64,000 bases of DNA from Arthrobacter frigidicola (GCA_003602285.1 QZVU01000001.1:186001-250000), one strand, 5' to 3'; counted from the stretch's first letter, positions 1 through 9,345 are shown. The notes: generated from the sequence alone by a model not told the origin. Program-made: numbers and translations.

Positions 1-657
1 CTTCTCGGAGGTGGTGAAGCCCGGCACGTCGGCGTTGGTGGAGTCGGTGAGGAACAGGTCCACGCCCTCGGCGCCCAGGCGGGCGAAGGCGCCGAGGTCG
101 GTGATGCGGCGGTCAAGCGGGAACTGGTCCATCTTGAAGTCGCCGGTGTGGAGCACCATGCCGGCCGCGGTGCGGATCGCGACGGCGAGGCTGTCGGGGA
201 TCGAGTGGTTTACGGCGACGAACTCGAGGTCGAACCCGCCCATGGTGGTGCGGTCGCCTTCCTTGACCTGGATGGTCTTGGGGGTGATGCGGTGCTCCTT
301 GAGCTTCGCCTCGATGAACGCCAGGGTGAGCTGGGAGCCGACGAGGGGAATGTCGGCGCGTTCGCGCAGCAGGTACGGAACGCCGCCGATGTGGTCCTCG
401 TGGCCGTGGGTGAGGACGACGGCGACGACATCGTTGATGCGTTCGCGGATGTAGGAGAAGTCGGGCAGGATCACGTTGACGCCGGGCTGGTGGTCCTCGG
501 GGAACAGGACGCCGCAGTCAACGATCAGCAGCTTTCCGCCGAATTCGAAGACGGTCATGTTTCGGCCGATTTCACCGATTCCGCCCAGGGCCACGACGCG
601 CATTGCGCCCTTGGCGAGTGTCGGGGGAGTTTTCAGTGCGGCGGGTGTTTTATTCAC
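1..657 (-). CDS. rnj: Ribonuclease J, N-terminal part (runs off the window)
   Basis: Metallo-beta-lactamase/beta-CASP ribonuclease that processes and degrades RNA in the cytoplasm. About 219 N-terminal residues are visible. They include the family opening VVALGGIGEIGRNM, the metal-binding motif THGHEDHIGG and a later HTGDFKMD segment. The chosen start is a GTG at 657, because actinobacterial RNase J proteins carry about 18 residues before the VVALGG core; an in-frame ATG at 603 would leave almost nothing before it. The upstream ribosome site is weak (GAGAG). The gene is divergent from guaB3. The beta-CASP and C-terminal domains lie beyond the left edge. The family assignment is secure, the start less so. 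Confidence 0.93.
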   Translation of the reverse strand, partial: MNKTPAALKTPPTLAKGAMRVVALGGIGEIGRNMTVFEFGGKLLIVDCGVLFPEDHQPGVNVILPDFSYIRERINDVVAVVLTHGHEDHIGGVPYLLRERADIPLVGSQLTLAFIEAKLKEHRITPKTIQVKEGDRTTMGGFDLEFVAVNHSIPDSLAVAIRTAAGMVLHTGDFKMDQFPLDRRITDLGAFARLGAEGVDLFLTDSTNADVPGFTTSEK

Positions 658-1050
658 GAATTGGTATTCTCTCGTCGATGTCGCGGCGGGCGGGCCGCCG
701 CGTGGAATGGTCGTGCTCGAAGGGTGATGCTCAAAAAATAAATCCGCGCAGTCCGCGGGGACCGTCCGGTGCTGTTCCACCGGGTGGAGCGGTGCGAACC
801 TCCGGGGCCCGGTGGCTGCGCCGGGCCGAATGGCCGAGGGAAACCGCCCGCTTCGTTGCGGTGCGGGGTGCCGGCGCCCGCAGTTCTGCTGCCCGGCCGG
901 TGTTTTCCAGCAGTGTTCCTTTGTGCAACTCTATTCCGTGCGGGGGTAAGAGGGTTAATTGGGTCGGCCCGTGGGGGCGCGGCTGCGGGCCGGAAGCCGG
1001 AGAATATCCCCTGATGAGGGTGCCGTGCGGGGCTGGGATAACCTAGAGCA
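658..1050. promoter_or_regulatory. Divergent intergenic region rnj / guaB3
   Basis: 393 bases without a credible gene. The rnj side (roughly 725-745) is AT-rich with an A tract, the likely location of the rnj promoter, but no convincing -35/-10 pair is clear. On the guaB3 side a TAACCT element at 1039-1044 lies six bases before the GTG start, which fits a leaderless transcript. Short open frames in the middle show no family features and are taken as GC-rich noise. Confidence 0.5.
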
Positions 1051-2190
1051 GTGACTTACGAGATTGAAATTGGCCGGGCCAAGCGTGGACGCAGGGCGTA
1101 CTCCCTCGATGATGTCGCCGTGGTGCCCTCACGACGCACCCGCGACCCGCTCGATGTGTCGGTGAGCTGGCAGATCGACGCCTACCAGTTCGAGATGCCC
1201 GTGATCGCGGCGCCCATGGATTCGGTGATGTCGCCGGCGACCGCGATCGCCCTGGGCCGGCTCGGCGGGCTCGGCGTGCTCAACCTCGAGGGCCTGTGGA
1301 CCCGTTACGAGGATCCGCAGCCGGTGCTCGATGAGATCGCCGGGCTCAGCACCGAAAACTTCAGCCCCGCCGCTACCGCGCGCCTGCAGGAAATCTACGC
1401 TGCCCCGATCCAGGCCGACCTCATCACGAGCCGGCTGGCCGAGATCCGCGAGGCCGGCGTGACCGTCGCCGGGTCGCTGACCCCCCAGCGCACCCAGCAG
1501 TTCTACAAGACCGTCCTCGCCGCCGGCGTCGACATCTTCGTCATCCGCGGCACCACCGTCTCCGCCGAGCACGTGTCGAAGAACGAGGAACCGCTGAACC
1601 TCAAGCAGTTCATCTATGAGCTCGACGTCCCGGTGATCGTCGGCGGCGCCGCCGGCTACACCCCGGCCCTGCACCTGATGCGCACCGGTGCCGCCGGCGT
1701 CCTCGTGGGCTTCGGGGGAGGGGCGACGACGACGACCCGGCGGGCCCTCGGCATCCACTCCCCGCTCGCCTCGGCCATCTCCGATGTGGCCGCCGCCCGC
1801 CGGGACTACATGGACGAGTCCGGCGGACGCTACGTGCACGTCATCGCCGACGGCGGCATGGGTGCCAGCGGCGACATCGTCAAGGCCATCGCCATGGGCG
1901 CCGACGCCGTCATGCTCGGCTCGGCCCTGGCCCGCGCCGAGGAGGCGCCCGGGAAGGGCTGGCACTGGGGCCAGGAGGCCCATCACGCCGAGCTTCCCCG
2001 CGGCGACCGGTTCAACCTTGGAACCGTCGGCCCGCTGAAGGAAGTGCTGTGGGGCCCCTCCCACCACACCAACGGCACCTCGAACCTGATCGGGGCGCTG
2101 CGCCGCGCAATGGCGACCACGGGATACTCGGATCTCAAGGAGTTCCAGCGGGTGGAGGTTGTCCTTTCCCCCTATGTTTCGAACGATTGA
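1051..2190 (+). CDS. guaB3: GuaB3 family IMP dehydrogenase-related protein
   Basis: Purine nucleotide enzyme of the IMPDH/GMP reductase superfamily, 379 residues with a TIM-barrel fold. It matches the actinobacterial GuaB3 branch: opening YEIEIGRAKRGRRAYSLDD, APMDSVMSP near residue 55, phosphate-binding IADGGMGASGD near residue 270 and the closing KEFQRVEV. There is no CBS domain, unlike GuaB. The catalytic loop reads GFGGGATTTTRR around residues 222-232 and shows no cysteine where IMPDH and GMP reductase have one, so the reaction cannot be read from sequence. The start is GTG, six bases after a TAACCT element and without a Shine-Dalgarno. guaA lies about 40 kb away. Confidence 0.93.
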   Translation: MTYEIEIGRAKRGRRAYSLDDVAVVPSRRTRDPLDVSVSWQIDAYQFEMPVIAAPMDSVMSPATAIALGRLGGLGVLNLEGLWTRYEDPQPVLDEIAGLSTENFSPAATARLQEIYAAPIQADLITSRLAEIREAGVTVAGSLTPQRTQQFYKTVLAAGVDIFVIRGTTVSAEHVSKNEEPLNLKQFIYELDVPVIVGGAAGYTPALHLMRTGAAGVLVGFGGGATTTTRRALGIHSPLASAISDVAAARRDYMDESGGRYVHVIADGGMGASGDIVKAIAMGADAVMLGSALARAEEAPGKGWHWGQEAHHAELPRGDRFNLGTVGPLKEVLWGPSHHTNGTSNLIGALRRAMATTGYSDLKEFQRVEVVLSPYVSND

Positions 2191-2259
2191 GTGCGTTCCG
2201 GGCGGTTGAGTGCCTAAAGTTGGGGTACGCAGAACTCAACGTTCCGGAGGGTCACGGCC

Positions 2260-3984
2260 ATGGCAGCAGGCGCACTCAGTCCCCAGTACCGCAGCGAGGC
2301 GCTTGAGGCGCTGAAGGCCACCAGCCGGCCGGGCGGAGAACTCGACATCCTGATCGTCGGCGGCGGGGTGGTGGGCGTCGGCTCGGCCCTCGACGCGGCG
2401 ACGCGCGGACTGACCACCGGAATCGTCGAGGCCCGCGACTGGGCCTCGGGGACATCCTCGCGGTCCTCGAAGCTGATCCACGGCGGCCTGCGCTACCTTG
2501 AGATGCTCGATTTCGCCCTGGTGCAGGAGGCGCTGAAGGAACGCGGGCTGCTGATCCAGCGGATCGCCCCGCACCTGGTGAAGCCGGTGCCGTTCCTCTA
2601 TCCGCTGGGCAAGCGCTTCGTCGAACGCCCCTACGTCGGGGCCGGCATCGCCCTCTACGACGCCCTGAGCATCGGCGGCGGGCACTCCCGCGGGGTGCCG
2701 TTCCACAAGCACCTCACCCGGCGCGGCACGCTGCGCGCGGCGCCCAGCCTGAAAAAAGACGCGATGGTCGGCTCCATCCGCTACTACGACGCCCAGGTCG
2801 ACGACGCCCGGTACGTGGTGAATATGATCCGCACCGCCGTGCACTACGGGGCGCACGCGGCCAACCGGGTCACCGTCGTGAACTTCCTGCGTGAGGGCGA
2901 GCGGGTGGTCGGCGCCCAGGTCAAGGACCAGGAGACCGGGGAGGAGTTCAGCATCCGCGCCAAGCAGGTGGTCAACGCCACCGGCGTGTGGACCGACGAG
3001 ACCCAGGCGATGGTCACCGACCGCGGGCAGCTCAAGGTCCGGGCCTCCAAGGGCATCCACCTCGTGGTGCCGCGCGACCGGTTCCAGTCCACCGTGGGCC
3101 TGATCCTGCGAACCGAGAAGTCGGTCCTGTTCGTCATCCCCTGGGGACGCCACTGGATCATCGGCACCACCGACACCAAGTGGGACCTCGACAAGGCCCA
3201 CCCGGCGGCGTCGTCACAGGACATCGACTACATCCTCGAGCACGTGAACAGGGTGCTGAACCGCCCGTTGACCCGCGAGGACGTCGAGGGCGTCTACGCC
3301 GGGCTGCGTCCCCTGCTGGCCGGGGAGAGCGACTCCACGGCGAAGCTGTCGCGTGAGCATATCGTTGCCCACCCGGTGCCCGGGCTCGTCGTCGTCGCCG
3401 GCGGCAAGTGGACCACCTACCGGGTGATGGCCAAGGACGCCGTCGACGAGGCCTCGCGCGCCCTCGACGAGCGCGTTCCCGAAAGCTGCACCGACTCCGT
3501 TCCCCTGCTCGGGGCGGAGGGGTATAAGGCCGCCTGGAACATGCGGGCCAGGTTGGCCGAGGCCGCGGGGATCCACGTGGCACGGGTGGAGCACCTGCTC
3601 CAGCGCTACGGCACCCAGGCCGACTCCGTCCTTGAGCTGATCAAGGCCGACCCCTCGCTGGGCGAGCCGCTGCCCGGCGCCGACGACTACCTCGCCGCCG
3701 AGGCCGTCTTCGCCGTCACCCACGAGGGGGCGCGTCACATCGAGGACATCCTGACCCGCCGCACGCGGATCTCCATCGAGTCCTGGGACCGCGGCGTCTC
3801 AGCGGCTCCGGTCGTCGCCGAGCTGATGGGGCCGCTCCTGGGCTGGAGCGAGCAGCAGGTCAACCGCGAGGTGAAGCACTACCTCGCCCGCGTCCAGGCC
3901 GAGCGGCTCAGCCAGGAACAGCCCGACGACGAGTCGGCGGACAGCGCCCGCATGGGTGCTGAGGACATCGTCCCGGTAAGCTAG
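2260..3984 (+). CDS. glpD: Glycerol-3-phosphate dehydrogenase/oxidase
   Basis: FAD-dependent oxidation of sn-glycerol 3-phosphate to dihydroxyacetone phosphate at the membrane, linking glycerol catabolism to respiration. 574 residues, normal for GlpD. The N-terminal dinucleotide fold LIVGGGVVGVGSALDAA is near residue 28, followed by GTSSRSSKLIHGGLRYLE, a GlpD/GlpA signature. A C-terminal helical domain follows (about 390-530). ATG at 2260 has a GGAGG about nine bases upstream. It lies 69 bases after guaB3 and 69 before a PTS IIA gene, all in the same direction, so partial co-transcription is possible. The tail after residue 540 is acidic and poorly conserved. Confidence 0.95.
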   Translation: MAAGALSPQYRSEALEALKATSRPGGELDILIVGGGVVGVGSALDAATRGLTTGIVEARDWASGTSSRSSKLIHGGLRYLEMLDFALVQEALKERGLLIQRIAPHLVKPVPFLYPLGKRFVERPYVGAGIALYDALSIGGGHSRGVPFHKHLTRRGTLRAAPSLKKDAMVGSIRYYDAQVDDARYVVNMIRTAVHYGAHAANRVTVVNFLREGERVVGAQVKDQETGEEFSIRAKQVVNATGVWTDETQAMVTDRGQLKVRASKGIHLVVPRDRFQSTVGLILRTEKSVLFVIPWGRHWIIGTTDTKWDLDKAHPAASSQDIDYILEHVNRVLNRPLTREDVEGVYAGLRPLLAGESDSTAKLSREHIVAHPVPGLVVVAGGKWTTYRVMAKDAVDEASRALDERVPESCTDSVPLLGAEGYKAAWNMRARLAEAAGIHVARVEHLLQRYGTQADSVLELIKADPSLGEPLPGADDYLAAEAVFAVTHEGARHIEDILTRRTRISIESWDRGVSAAPVVAELMGPLLGWSEQQVNREVKHYLARVQAERLSQEQPDDESADSARMGAEDIVPVS

Positions 3985-4053
3985 GGAACGGCCGCGGCCG
4001 CGGTACGAACACCGCAGGGCATCGGCGGCCGCGGGCACGATGAGAGGCACAAA

Positions 4054-4545
4054 TTGAGTGAGCTGTCCCTGGATCTGCACGAGGCCGGGCTGACAACGCC
4101 GGACCTGGTGATCCTCGAAATGGAGGCCGGGTCCAAGGAGGACGCCAGCGCGCAGCTGGCCGCCCGCATGTATGCCGCGGGCAGGATCACGGACCTCGAC
4201 GCGTTCCTCGAACAGGTCAACTCCCGGGAGCACCAGATGGCCACCGGCCTGCCCGGCGGGGTCGGCCTGCCGCACGCGCGCAGCGAGTATGTCTGCCAGA
4301 CCTCCATCGGGGTCGGCGTCACGAAGTACGGGCACAGCCTCGACTTCGGCGCCGTCGATGGCCCCGCGACCCTGGTGCTGCTCATCGCGACCCCCGCCTC
4401 GTCCTTCTCCGAGCACCTGGAGGTGCTCGCCACCATCGCCCGCAGCCTGTTCAAGGAGAACTTCCGGGACTCCCTGCGGCGGGCCCACGACGAAGAGGTC
4501 ATCGCCGAGCTGATTAACTCCTCGCTGGTGTTCTTCGACCACTGA
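4054..4545 (+). CDS. PTS sugar transporter subunit IIA, fructose/mannitol type
   Basis: Single EIIA type-2 domain of 163 residues, cytoplasmic. The phosphorylation region GLPGGVGLPHARSE puts the active histidine at about residue 74, where EIIA-Fru/Mtl proteins carry it. The likely start is TTG at 4054, preceded by GAGAGG. No IIB, IIC, HPr or enzyme I gene is adjacent. The neighbours are glpD upstream and a convergent ABC exporter downstream, so the domain either works with a permease encoded elsewhere or serves as a phosphorylation sensor. The substrate cannot be assigned. Confidence 0.88.
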   Translation: MSELSLDLHEAGLTTPDLVILEMEAGSKEDASAQLAARMYAAGRITDLDAFLEQVNSREHQMATGLPGGVGLPHARSEYVCQTSIGVGVTKYGHSLDFGAVDGPATLVLLIATPASSFSEHLEVLATIARSLFKENFRDSLRRAHDEEVIAELINSSLVFFDH

Positions 4546-4641
4546 GGGTGCCGGGCCGAGCCCCTGCATCGGCCGCGCCCCGGCGCCGGCCACCCCGGAC
4601 ATGCGGGCGCCGACGCGCGGGCGCCGGTCACGCCGTGCCTG

Positions 4642-6432
4642 CTACTCGGTGCGCCAGGACCGCCACAGCGAGGCGTAGGCGCCGTCGAGGGCCAGCAGTT
4701 CCTCATGGGAGCCGAGTTCGGTGATGTTGCCGTCCTCGACCACCGCCACCCGGTCGGCGTCGTGGGCGGTGTGCAGGCGGTGGGCGATGGCAATCACCGT
4801 CCGGCCCTCGAGGACGACGCTGAGCGAACGCTCGAGGTCCCGGGCGGACTGCGGGTCGATGAGCGAGGTGGCCTCGTCGAGGACCAGGGTGTGCGGGTCG
4901 GCCAGGATCAGGCGGGCCAGGGCCAGTTCCTGAGCCTGGGCCGGCGTCAGTTCGTGGGCGCCGGAGCCGACCTCGGTGTCGATTCCCTCTGGCAGGGCCG
5001 CGGCCCAGGACAGCGCGCCCACCGACTCCAGCGCGCCGGCGATCTCCGCTTCGGAGGCATCGGCGCGCCCCAGCCGCACGTTGTCGGCGACCGAGCCGAC
5101 AAACACGTGGTGCTCCTGGGTGACCAGGGCGACCTCGCGGCGCAGGTCGTCGAGGGGGCGGTCCACCAGCGGCACTCCGCCGACGGTGACCGACCCTGAG
5201 GTGGGTGGGTGGATTCCTGCGATCAGGCGGCCCAGTGTCGATTTGCCGGCGCCCGAGGGCCCGACGACCGCCAGGCGTTCGCCGCGCCGCAGGGTCAGGT
5301 CCACACCGTGGAGCACGTTGTGGCCGGGCCGGTAGGCGTAGGTGGCCCCGGAGACGCGGATGTCCTCGTTCACCGGTGCTTCATCCGTCGCCGTGCGGTC
5401 CGGCGGCACTTCCTTCACCCCGATGATCCGGGCCAGCGACGCGGCCCCGACCTGGATCTCGTCGGTCCACATGATGAGCAGGTCGACGGGATCGATGAGG
5501 CGCACGGCCAGCAGGGCCACCGCGGCGACGGCTCCGGGGGTCACGACGTCGAGGGAGGCCAGCCAGCCGCCCCACACCAGCACCCCGGCGACGGGCAGCC
5601 AGAACGCGATGTCCGCCGCGGGGAAGAGGACGCTGCGCAGCCACAGCGTGTACCGCTCGGCGCGGTAGCTGTCGGCCAGGGCGGCGTCGATGGTTGCCCG
5701 GCGCGCGCCGCCCAGGCCCAGGGCGTCCACGGTCCGCGCCCCCTCGATGGTTTCGGTCACGGCGCCGTTGATCACCGCGTAGGTCTCGCGTTCCCTCTGG
5801 TACCCGGCCGAGGATCGGCCCAGGTACCACCGCGTCACCGGGTAGAGCAGGGGAAGGCCCGTCAGCAGGGCCACCGACAGCAGCGGGGAGGCGACGACGG
5901 CGGCCGCCAGCGTCAGGATGATGGTCACCGCCGACACCACGACCTGCGGCACCCCGAACCGCACCGTGTGCGAGACGGCGTCGATGTCGTTCGTGGTGCG
6001 GGCCACCAGGTCGCCGGTGCCGGCCTTCTCCACGGTCGACAGCGGCAGCGCGGTGACCTGCTCCATAAAGTCTTCCCGCAGCCGGGCGAAGACCCGTTCG
6101 CCGAACACCATGCCGGACCGCACGGCGAACCGGCGCAGGAGGGACTGCAGGAGCAGGGAACCGAGCATCGCCAGCGAGACCCAGGTGACGAACTCCCGGG
6201 TGGTGCCCGCGAGGACGGCGTCCACGACGACGCCCAGCAGCAGCGGACCGGCGAGCCCGGCCACGGCCGAGCCCACGTACAGGGCCACCACGGCCGCCAG
6301 GCCGCGGCGGTGGTGGCGGATCAGGCGGGCGGCCTCGGCGCGCACGGCACGCGCGCCGGCCACCGGGAGGCGGTCCGGCTCCCCGCCGCGCTGCCCGGCG
6401 TCCGGGCCGGTGCGGGTTGCTGTATCACTCAC
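4642..6432 (-). CDS. ABC exporter half-transporter with intact ATP-binding residues
   Basis: 596-residue type IV ABC half-transporter: six membrane helices (about residues 45-320), then a nucleotide-binding domain. Walker A GPSGAGKST, Walker B LVLDEATS and the H-loop IAIAHRL are canonical, but the signature is LTPAQAQELALARL instead of LSGGQ. It overlaps the upstream half-transporter by eight bases and surely pairs with it: the partner supplies a good SGGQ signature but has lost its own Walker A lysine. The dimer should therefore have one catalytic and one dead site, as in TM287/288-like heterodimers. The substrate is unknown. Confidence 0.92.
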   Translation of the reverse strand: MSDTATRTGPDAGQRGGEPDRLPVAGARAVRAEAARLIRHHRRGLAAVVALYVGSAVAGLAGPLLLGVVVDAVLAGTTREFVTWVSLAMLGSLLLQSLLRRFAVRSGMVFGERVFARLREDFMEQVTALPLSTVEKAGTGDLVARTTNDIDAVSHTVRFGVPQVVVSAVTIILTLAAAVVASPLLSVALLTGLPLLYPVTRWYLGRSSAGYQRERETYAVINGAVTETIEGARTVDALGLGGARRATIDAALADSYRAERYTLWLRSVLFPAADIAFWLPVAGVLVWGGWLASLDVVTPGAVAAVALLAVRLIDPVDLLIMWTDEIQVGAASLARIIGVKEVPPDRTATDEAPVNEDIRVSGATYAYRPGHNVLHGVDLTLRRGERLAVVGPSGAGKSTLGRLIAGIHPPTSGSVTVGGVPLVDRPLDDLRREVALVTQEHHVFVGSVADNVRLGRADASEAEIAGALESVGALSWAAALPEGIDTEVGSGAHELTPAQAQELALARLILADPHTLVLDEATSLIDPQSARDLERSLSVVLEGRTVIAIAHRLHTAHDADRVAVVEDGNITELGSHEELLALDGAYASLWRSWRTE

Positions 6433-8146
6433 TGCGGATCACAACATTTCGGTAGTTCGGATTGCCTGCCATCAGGTCGCGGTGGGCGCCGGCCGCGCTG
6501 ACCCTGCCGTCCTCGAGGAAGACCACCGAGTCAACGATGCCCAGGAGCAGCGGACTCGCGGTCACCACCAGCGTGGTGAGGCCGGGCCGGGCCCGCTCCC
6601 GGCGGAAGCCGGCGGCGATCCGGGATTCGGTGTGGGCGTCGACGGCGCTCGTCGGCTCGATGAGGACCAGGGTCTCCGCGCGGGTGAGCAGCGCCCGGGC
6701 CAGCACGATGCGCTGGCGCTGGCCGCCGGAGAACCCGCGGCCGTGCTCGGTCACCGCGGTGTCGAGGCCGTCCTCCACCCCGTCCAGGATGTCCAGGGCG
6801 CTGGCGGCCTGCAGGGCATCGAGGATGGCGGCGTCGTCATGGCACTGCTGCGGGTCAAGCTGGGACCGCAGGGACCCGGTGAAGAGCTGGGGCGCCGCCT
6901 CGCTGACGACGATGCGGCGGCGGATCTCCGCCAGCGCCACCGAGCCCAGGCCCACCCCGCCCCAGCGGACGCCGTCCGCGCCGGGCGCGGCGTCGTCGAA
7001 CCGTCCGAGCCGGGTGGCGACGGCGGCCGCGCCGGCCGGGTCCGCCGAGACCAGGGCCGTGATCCGGCCCGGCTCAAGAACCAGCCCGCTCGCTGTGTCC
7101 AGCAGGGCGGCACCCGGCGTCGGGGGCGGCACCGGCGCCGGAGCGTCGGAGACCGAGGATTCCACCCGGAGCACGGCGAGGATCTTCCGGGCCCCGACCT
7201 GGGCGCGGATGGTCCGTGACACGGCGTCGGCCGCGGTGCGGATCGGGGTCACGAGGAACACCGAGAAACCGTAGAGCGCGACGAGCTCACCGGGCGAGAT
7301 GGTGCCATCGATCACCAGGCCGGCACCGACCCAGGTGAACACCACGCTGAAGGCGCCGGCGATGAACACCTGGGACGCCTCGAGGTCGGCGAGGGAGCGG
7401 GCGACGCGGATGCCCGAATCGCGGGTCGCCGCGGACCGGGCGCGGTAGCGGCGGACGAAGATGTGTTCGCCGCCGATGCCGCGCAGTACCCGCAGCCCGG
7501 CGACGGTGTCGGCCCCCACCGCCGTCATCTTCCCCGAGTCGGCCCGCTGCTCGCGCTGGCGGGCCTGCAGCGGGCGCACCACGAACAGCAGCAGGGCGCA
7601 GCACGCCGGAACGCCGGCGAGCACCAGGAGCCCCAGCTCGGGGGAGGTGCCGAAGATCAGGGCGCTGACCACGAGCCAGGCCGCGAAGGCGCCGGCAAGC
7701 CGGGCCGAGACGTCGAAGATTTCCCCGAGCCGGAAGGTGTCCGACGCGGCGGTCGAGACAACCTCTCCGGTGGAGAGGGTGTTCGGCAGTGCGTCACCGG
7801 TGCGGGTGACGTGGTGTCCGACCAGCTGGACCGAGCGGAAGGAGGCCTGGAGCCAGTTGCTGACGGCGACGCGGTGCCCGAAGGTGTCGGCCGCGGCCTG
7901 CACCACCATCAGCCCCAGCAGGATCAGGACCTCGACCGCGAGGGCGCGGCCGTTCCCGGCCAGGATGCCGCGGTCCACGGCCCGGCCGAGGAAGAAGGGC
8001 ATGAGGGCCTGCGCCACCATCCACACCGCGCCGAGCAGGGCACCGGCGGCCAGCGTCGCCTTCTGCTTCGACGCAAGCCACACCAGGAACCGGGTGGGGG
8101 AGCGGAAATCCGGAGGGCCGGAATCGGGGTAGGGAAAGGAGCGCAC
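6425..8146 (-). CDS. ABC exporter half-transporter with degenerate ATP-binding residues
   Basis: 573-residue partner of the downstream half-transporter, with six N-terminal membrane helices and a C-terminal nucleotide-binding domain. The signature FSGGQRQRIVLARALL is intact. The Walker A region reads VSADPAGAAAVAT without the GKS/T core, Walker B is LVLIEPTSA with the aspartate replaced by isoleucine, and the H-loop histidine is missing (TLVVTASPLL). This is orderly loss limited to one site, not random decay, because the frame is open and the membrane part normal. The start is GTG; a TAGGAT element at 8155-8160 lies eight bases upstream, so the mRNA may be almost leaderless. Confidence 0.92.
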   Translation of the reverse strand: MRSFPYPDSGPPDFRSPTRFLVWLASKQKATLAAGALLGAVWMVAQALMPFFLGRAVDRGILAGNGRALAVEVLILLGLMVVQAAADTFGHRVAVSNWLQASFRSVQLVGHHVTRTGDALPNTLSTGEVVSTAASDTFRLGEIFDVSARLAGAFAAWLVVSALIFGTSPELGLLVLAGVPACCALLLFVVRPLQARQREQRADSGKMTAVGADTVAGLRVLRGIGGEHIFVRRYRARSAATRDSGIRVARSLADLEASQVFIAGAFSVVFTWVGAGLVIDGTISPGELVALYGFSVFLVTPIRTAADAVSRTIRAQVGARKILAVLRVESSVSDAPAPVPPPTPGAALLDTASGLVLEPGRITALVSADPAGAAAVATRLGRFDDAAPGADGVRWGGVGLGSVALAEIRRRIVVSEAAPQLFTGSLRSQLDPQQCHDDAAILDALQAASALDILDGVEDGLDTAVTEHGRGFSGGQRQRIVLARALLTRAETLVLIEPTSAVDAHTESRIAAGFRRERARPGLTTLVVTASPLLLGIVDSVVFLEDGRVSAAGAHRDLMAGNPNYRNVVIRSE

Positions 8147-8444
8147 GAACAGTCATCCTAGACCGGTTTCCACCCCATTGATAGGGGTTTCCCAATCGCT
8201 TCGGCGGGGGCGGAATCGGGCGCCTCCCGCGCTCCCTCCGGCGATGCTCTGGATATCCGCAGGATCGGCGCAGTATTTCAGTAGGAATTCCACGCTGTTT
8301 TTACACCTCGCTATTTCGGCCCTGTACGGAGTCTTACTGTTGGAAAACCGGGAATTTCACCGGCCATTGCCCCCGGGGAACCGGAGTCCGGCCGGCGGAA
8401 ATCCACAGCCACCGGCGCGGATTGCAAATCGTGTTTATGAGGGG
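8147..8444. promoter_or_regulatory. Divergent intergenic region ABC exporter / fliA
   Basis: Nearly 300 bases without a credible gene. The part from about 8260 to 8360 is distinctly richer in A+T than its surroundings (runs such as GTTTTTACAC near 8297) and is the likely fliA promoter region. No CTTAC-N16-CCGA site of the kind found before other flagellar genes is present on this strand, so fliA is probably read by a different sigma factor. The exporter's TAGGAT element is at the left edge. Confidence 0.45.
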
Positions 8445-9275
8445 ATGTCCGAGTTGAACCGTGATGAACGCAACAAGATGATTGTGGAGAATCTTCCGCT
8501 GGTTGGATATCTTGTCTCGGAAATCTGCGCACGGTCCCCCCACCTCTCACGCGAGGACCTCGCCGGTGCCGGCGCCCTCGCGCTCGTCTCCGCCGCCCAG
8601 TCATTCGACCCTTCCTACGGCGTGCGGTTCGGCACCTTCGCCCGGCGGCGCATCCTCGGCGCTTTCGCCGACGACATGCGGGCCTCCGACTGGGCCAGCC
8701 GGGACACGCGCCGGCGGATCAAGGAAACCCTCGCGGTGTCCGAACTGCTCACCGGGGCGTTGCAGCGCAACCCCACGGTCGGCGAGATCGCGGAGGTGCT
8801 GGGTGTGGGACGCGACGCGGTGTCCGCGACCCTGGCCGACGCCTCGCGCACCATTTCGACCCTGGACGAGAACGCGCCGGAGTCACTCACCGCCGTCATG
8901 GCCACCCCCGAGGAATCCCTGCTGGTCTCCGAGCAGGCCCAGGTTCTGCGGGCAGCGGTGCAGGCCCTGCCCGACAAAATGCGCTACATCATCGAGCAGA
9001 CCTACTTCGAGGACCGCCCGGTCAAGGACCTGGCCGAGGAGTTCGGGTCCACCCACTCGGCGGTGTCCCAGCAGCGGGCCGAGGCCATCCGGCTGCTGCG
9101 CGACGGGATGGCTGCGGTGTATTCCGACACCGACGGCGCCGCACCCGCACCGGAGTCGCGCGTCGCCCCCGCGCGGCGCGCCGCCTATCTCAGTTCCCTC
9201 GCGGCGCGGACCCGGGGTGGATCCACCCTGAGCGTCCCGGTGCGGCTGGCCGCCATGACGCCTGTTTCCGCCTGA
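8445..9275 (+). CDS. fliA: RNA polymerase sigma factor for flagellar operons, FliA/WhiG type
   Basis: Sigma-70 family class 3 factor of about 276 residues that directs polymerase to late flagellar promoters. Region 2 begins ENLPLVGYLVSEICARS and contains RFGTFARRRILGAFADDMR; region 3 follows around residues 85-130; region 4 is the helix-turn-helix around DRPVKDLAEEFGSTHSAVSQQR. A disordered, basic C-terminal tail of about 55 residues is unusual for FliA. ATG at 8445 gives this length, but GAGGGG at 8439-8444 sits nine bases before an in-frame TTG at 8454, which may be the true start. It is the only rightward gene at this end of the flagellar locus and converges on csrA. No flgM (anti-sigma) gene was found. 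WhiG is the sporulation relative; the context favours FliA. Confidence 0.9.
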   Translation: MSELNRDERNKMIVENLPLVGYLVSEICARSPHLSREDLAGAGALALVSAAQSFDPSYGVRFGTFARRRILGAFADDMRASDWASRDTRRRIKETLAVSELLTGALQRNPTVGEIAEVLGVGRDAVSATLADASRTISTLDENAPESLTAVMATPEESLLVSEQAQVLRAAVQALPDKMRYIIEQTYFEDRPVKDLAEEFGSTHSAVSQQRAEAIRLLRDGMAAVYSDTDGAAPAPESRVAPARRAAYLSSLAARTRGGSTLSVPVRLAAMTPVSA

Positions 9276-9345
9276 GGCCCCGGCGCCCGCCGGAACGCCG
9301 CGGAGCCTGGGGGTTCAGAGGTCCCGGTGTCCAGACGTTGGGAGT

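Noticed and set aside
769-1014. Possible small gene between rnj and guaB3
   Set aside because: No ribosome site, no recognisable family, composition as expected by chance; two overlapping frames compete in the same stretch.
8281-8360. CTTAC at 8334 as a FliA autoregulatory site
   Set aside because: No CCGA element follows at 16 bases.
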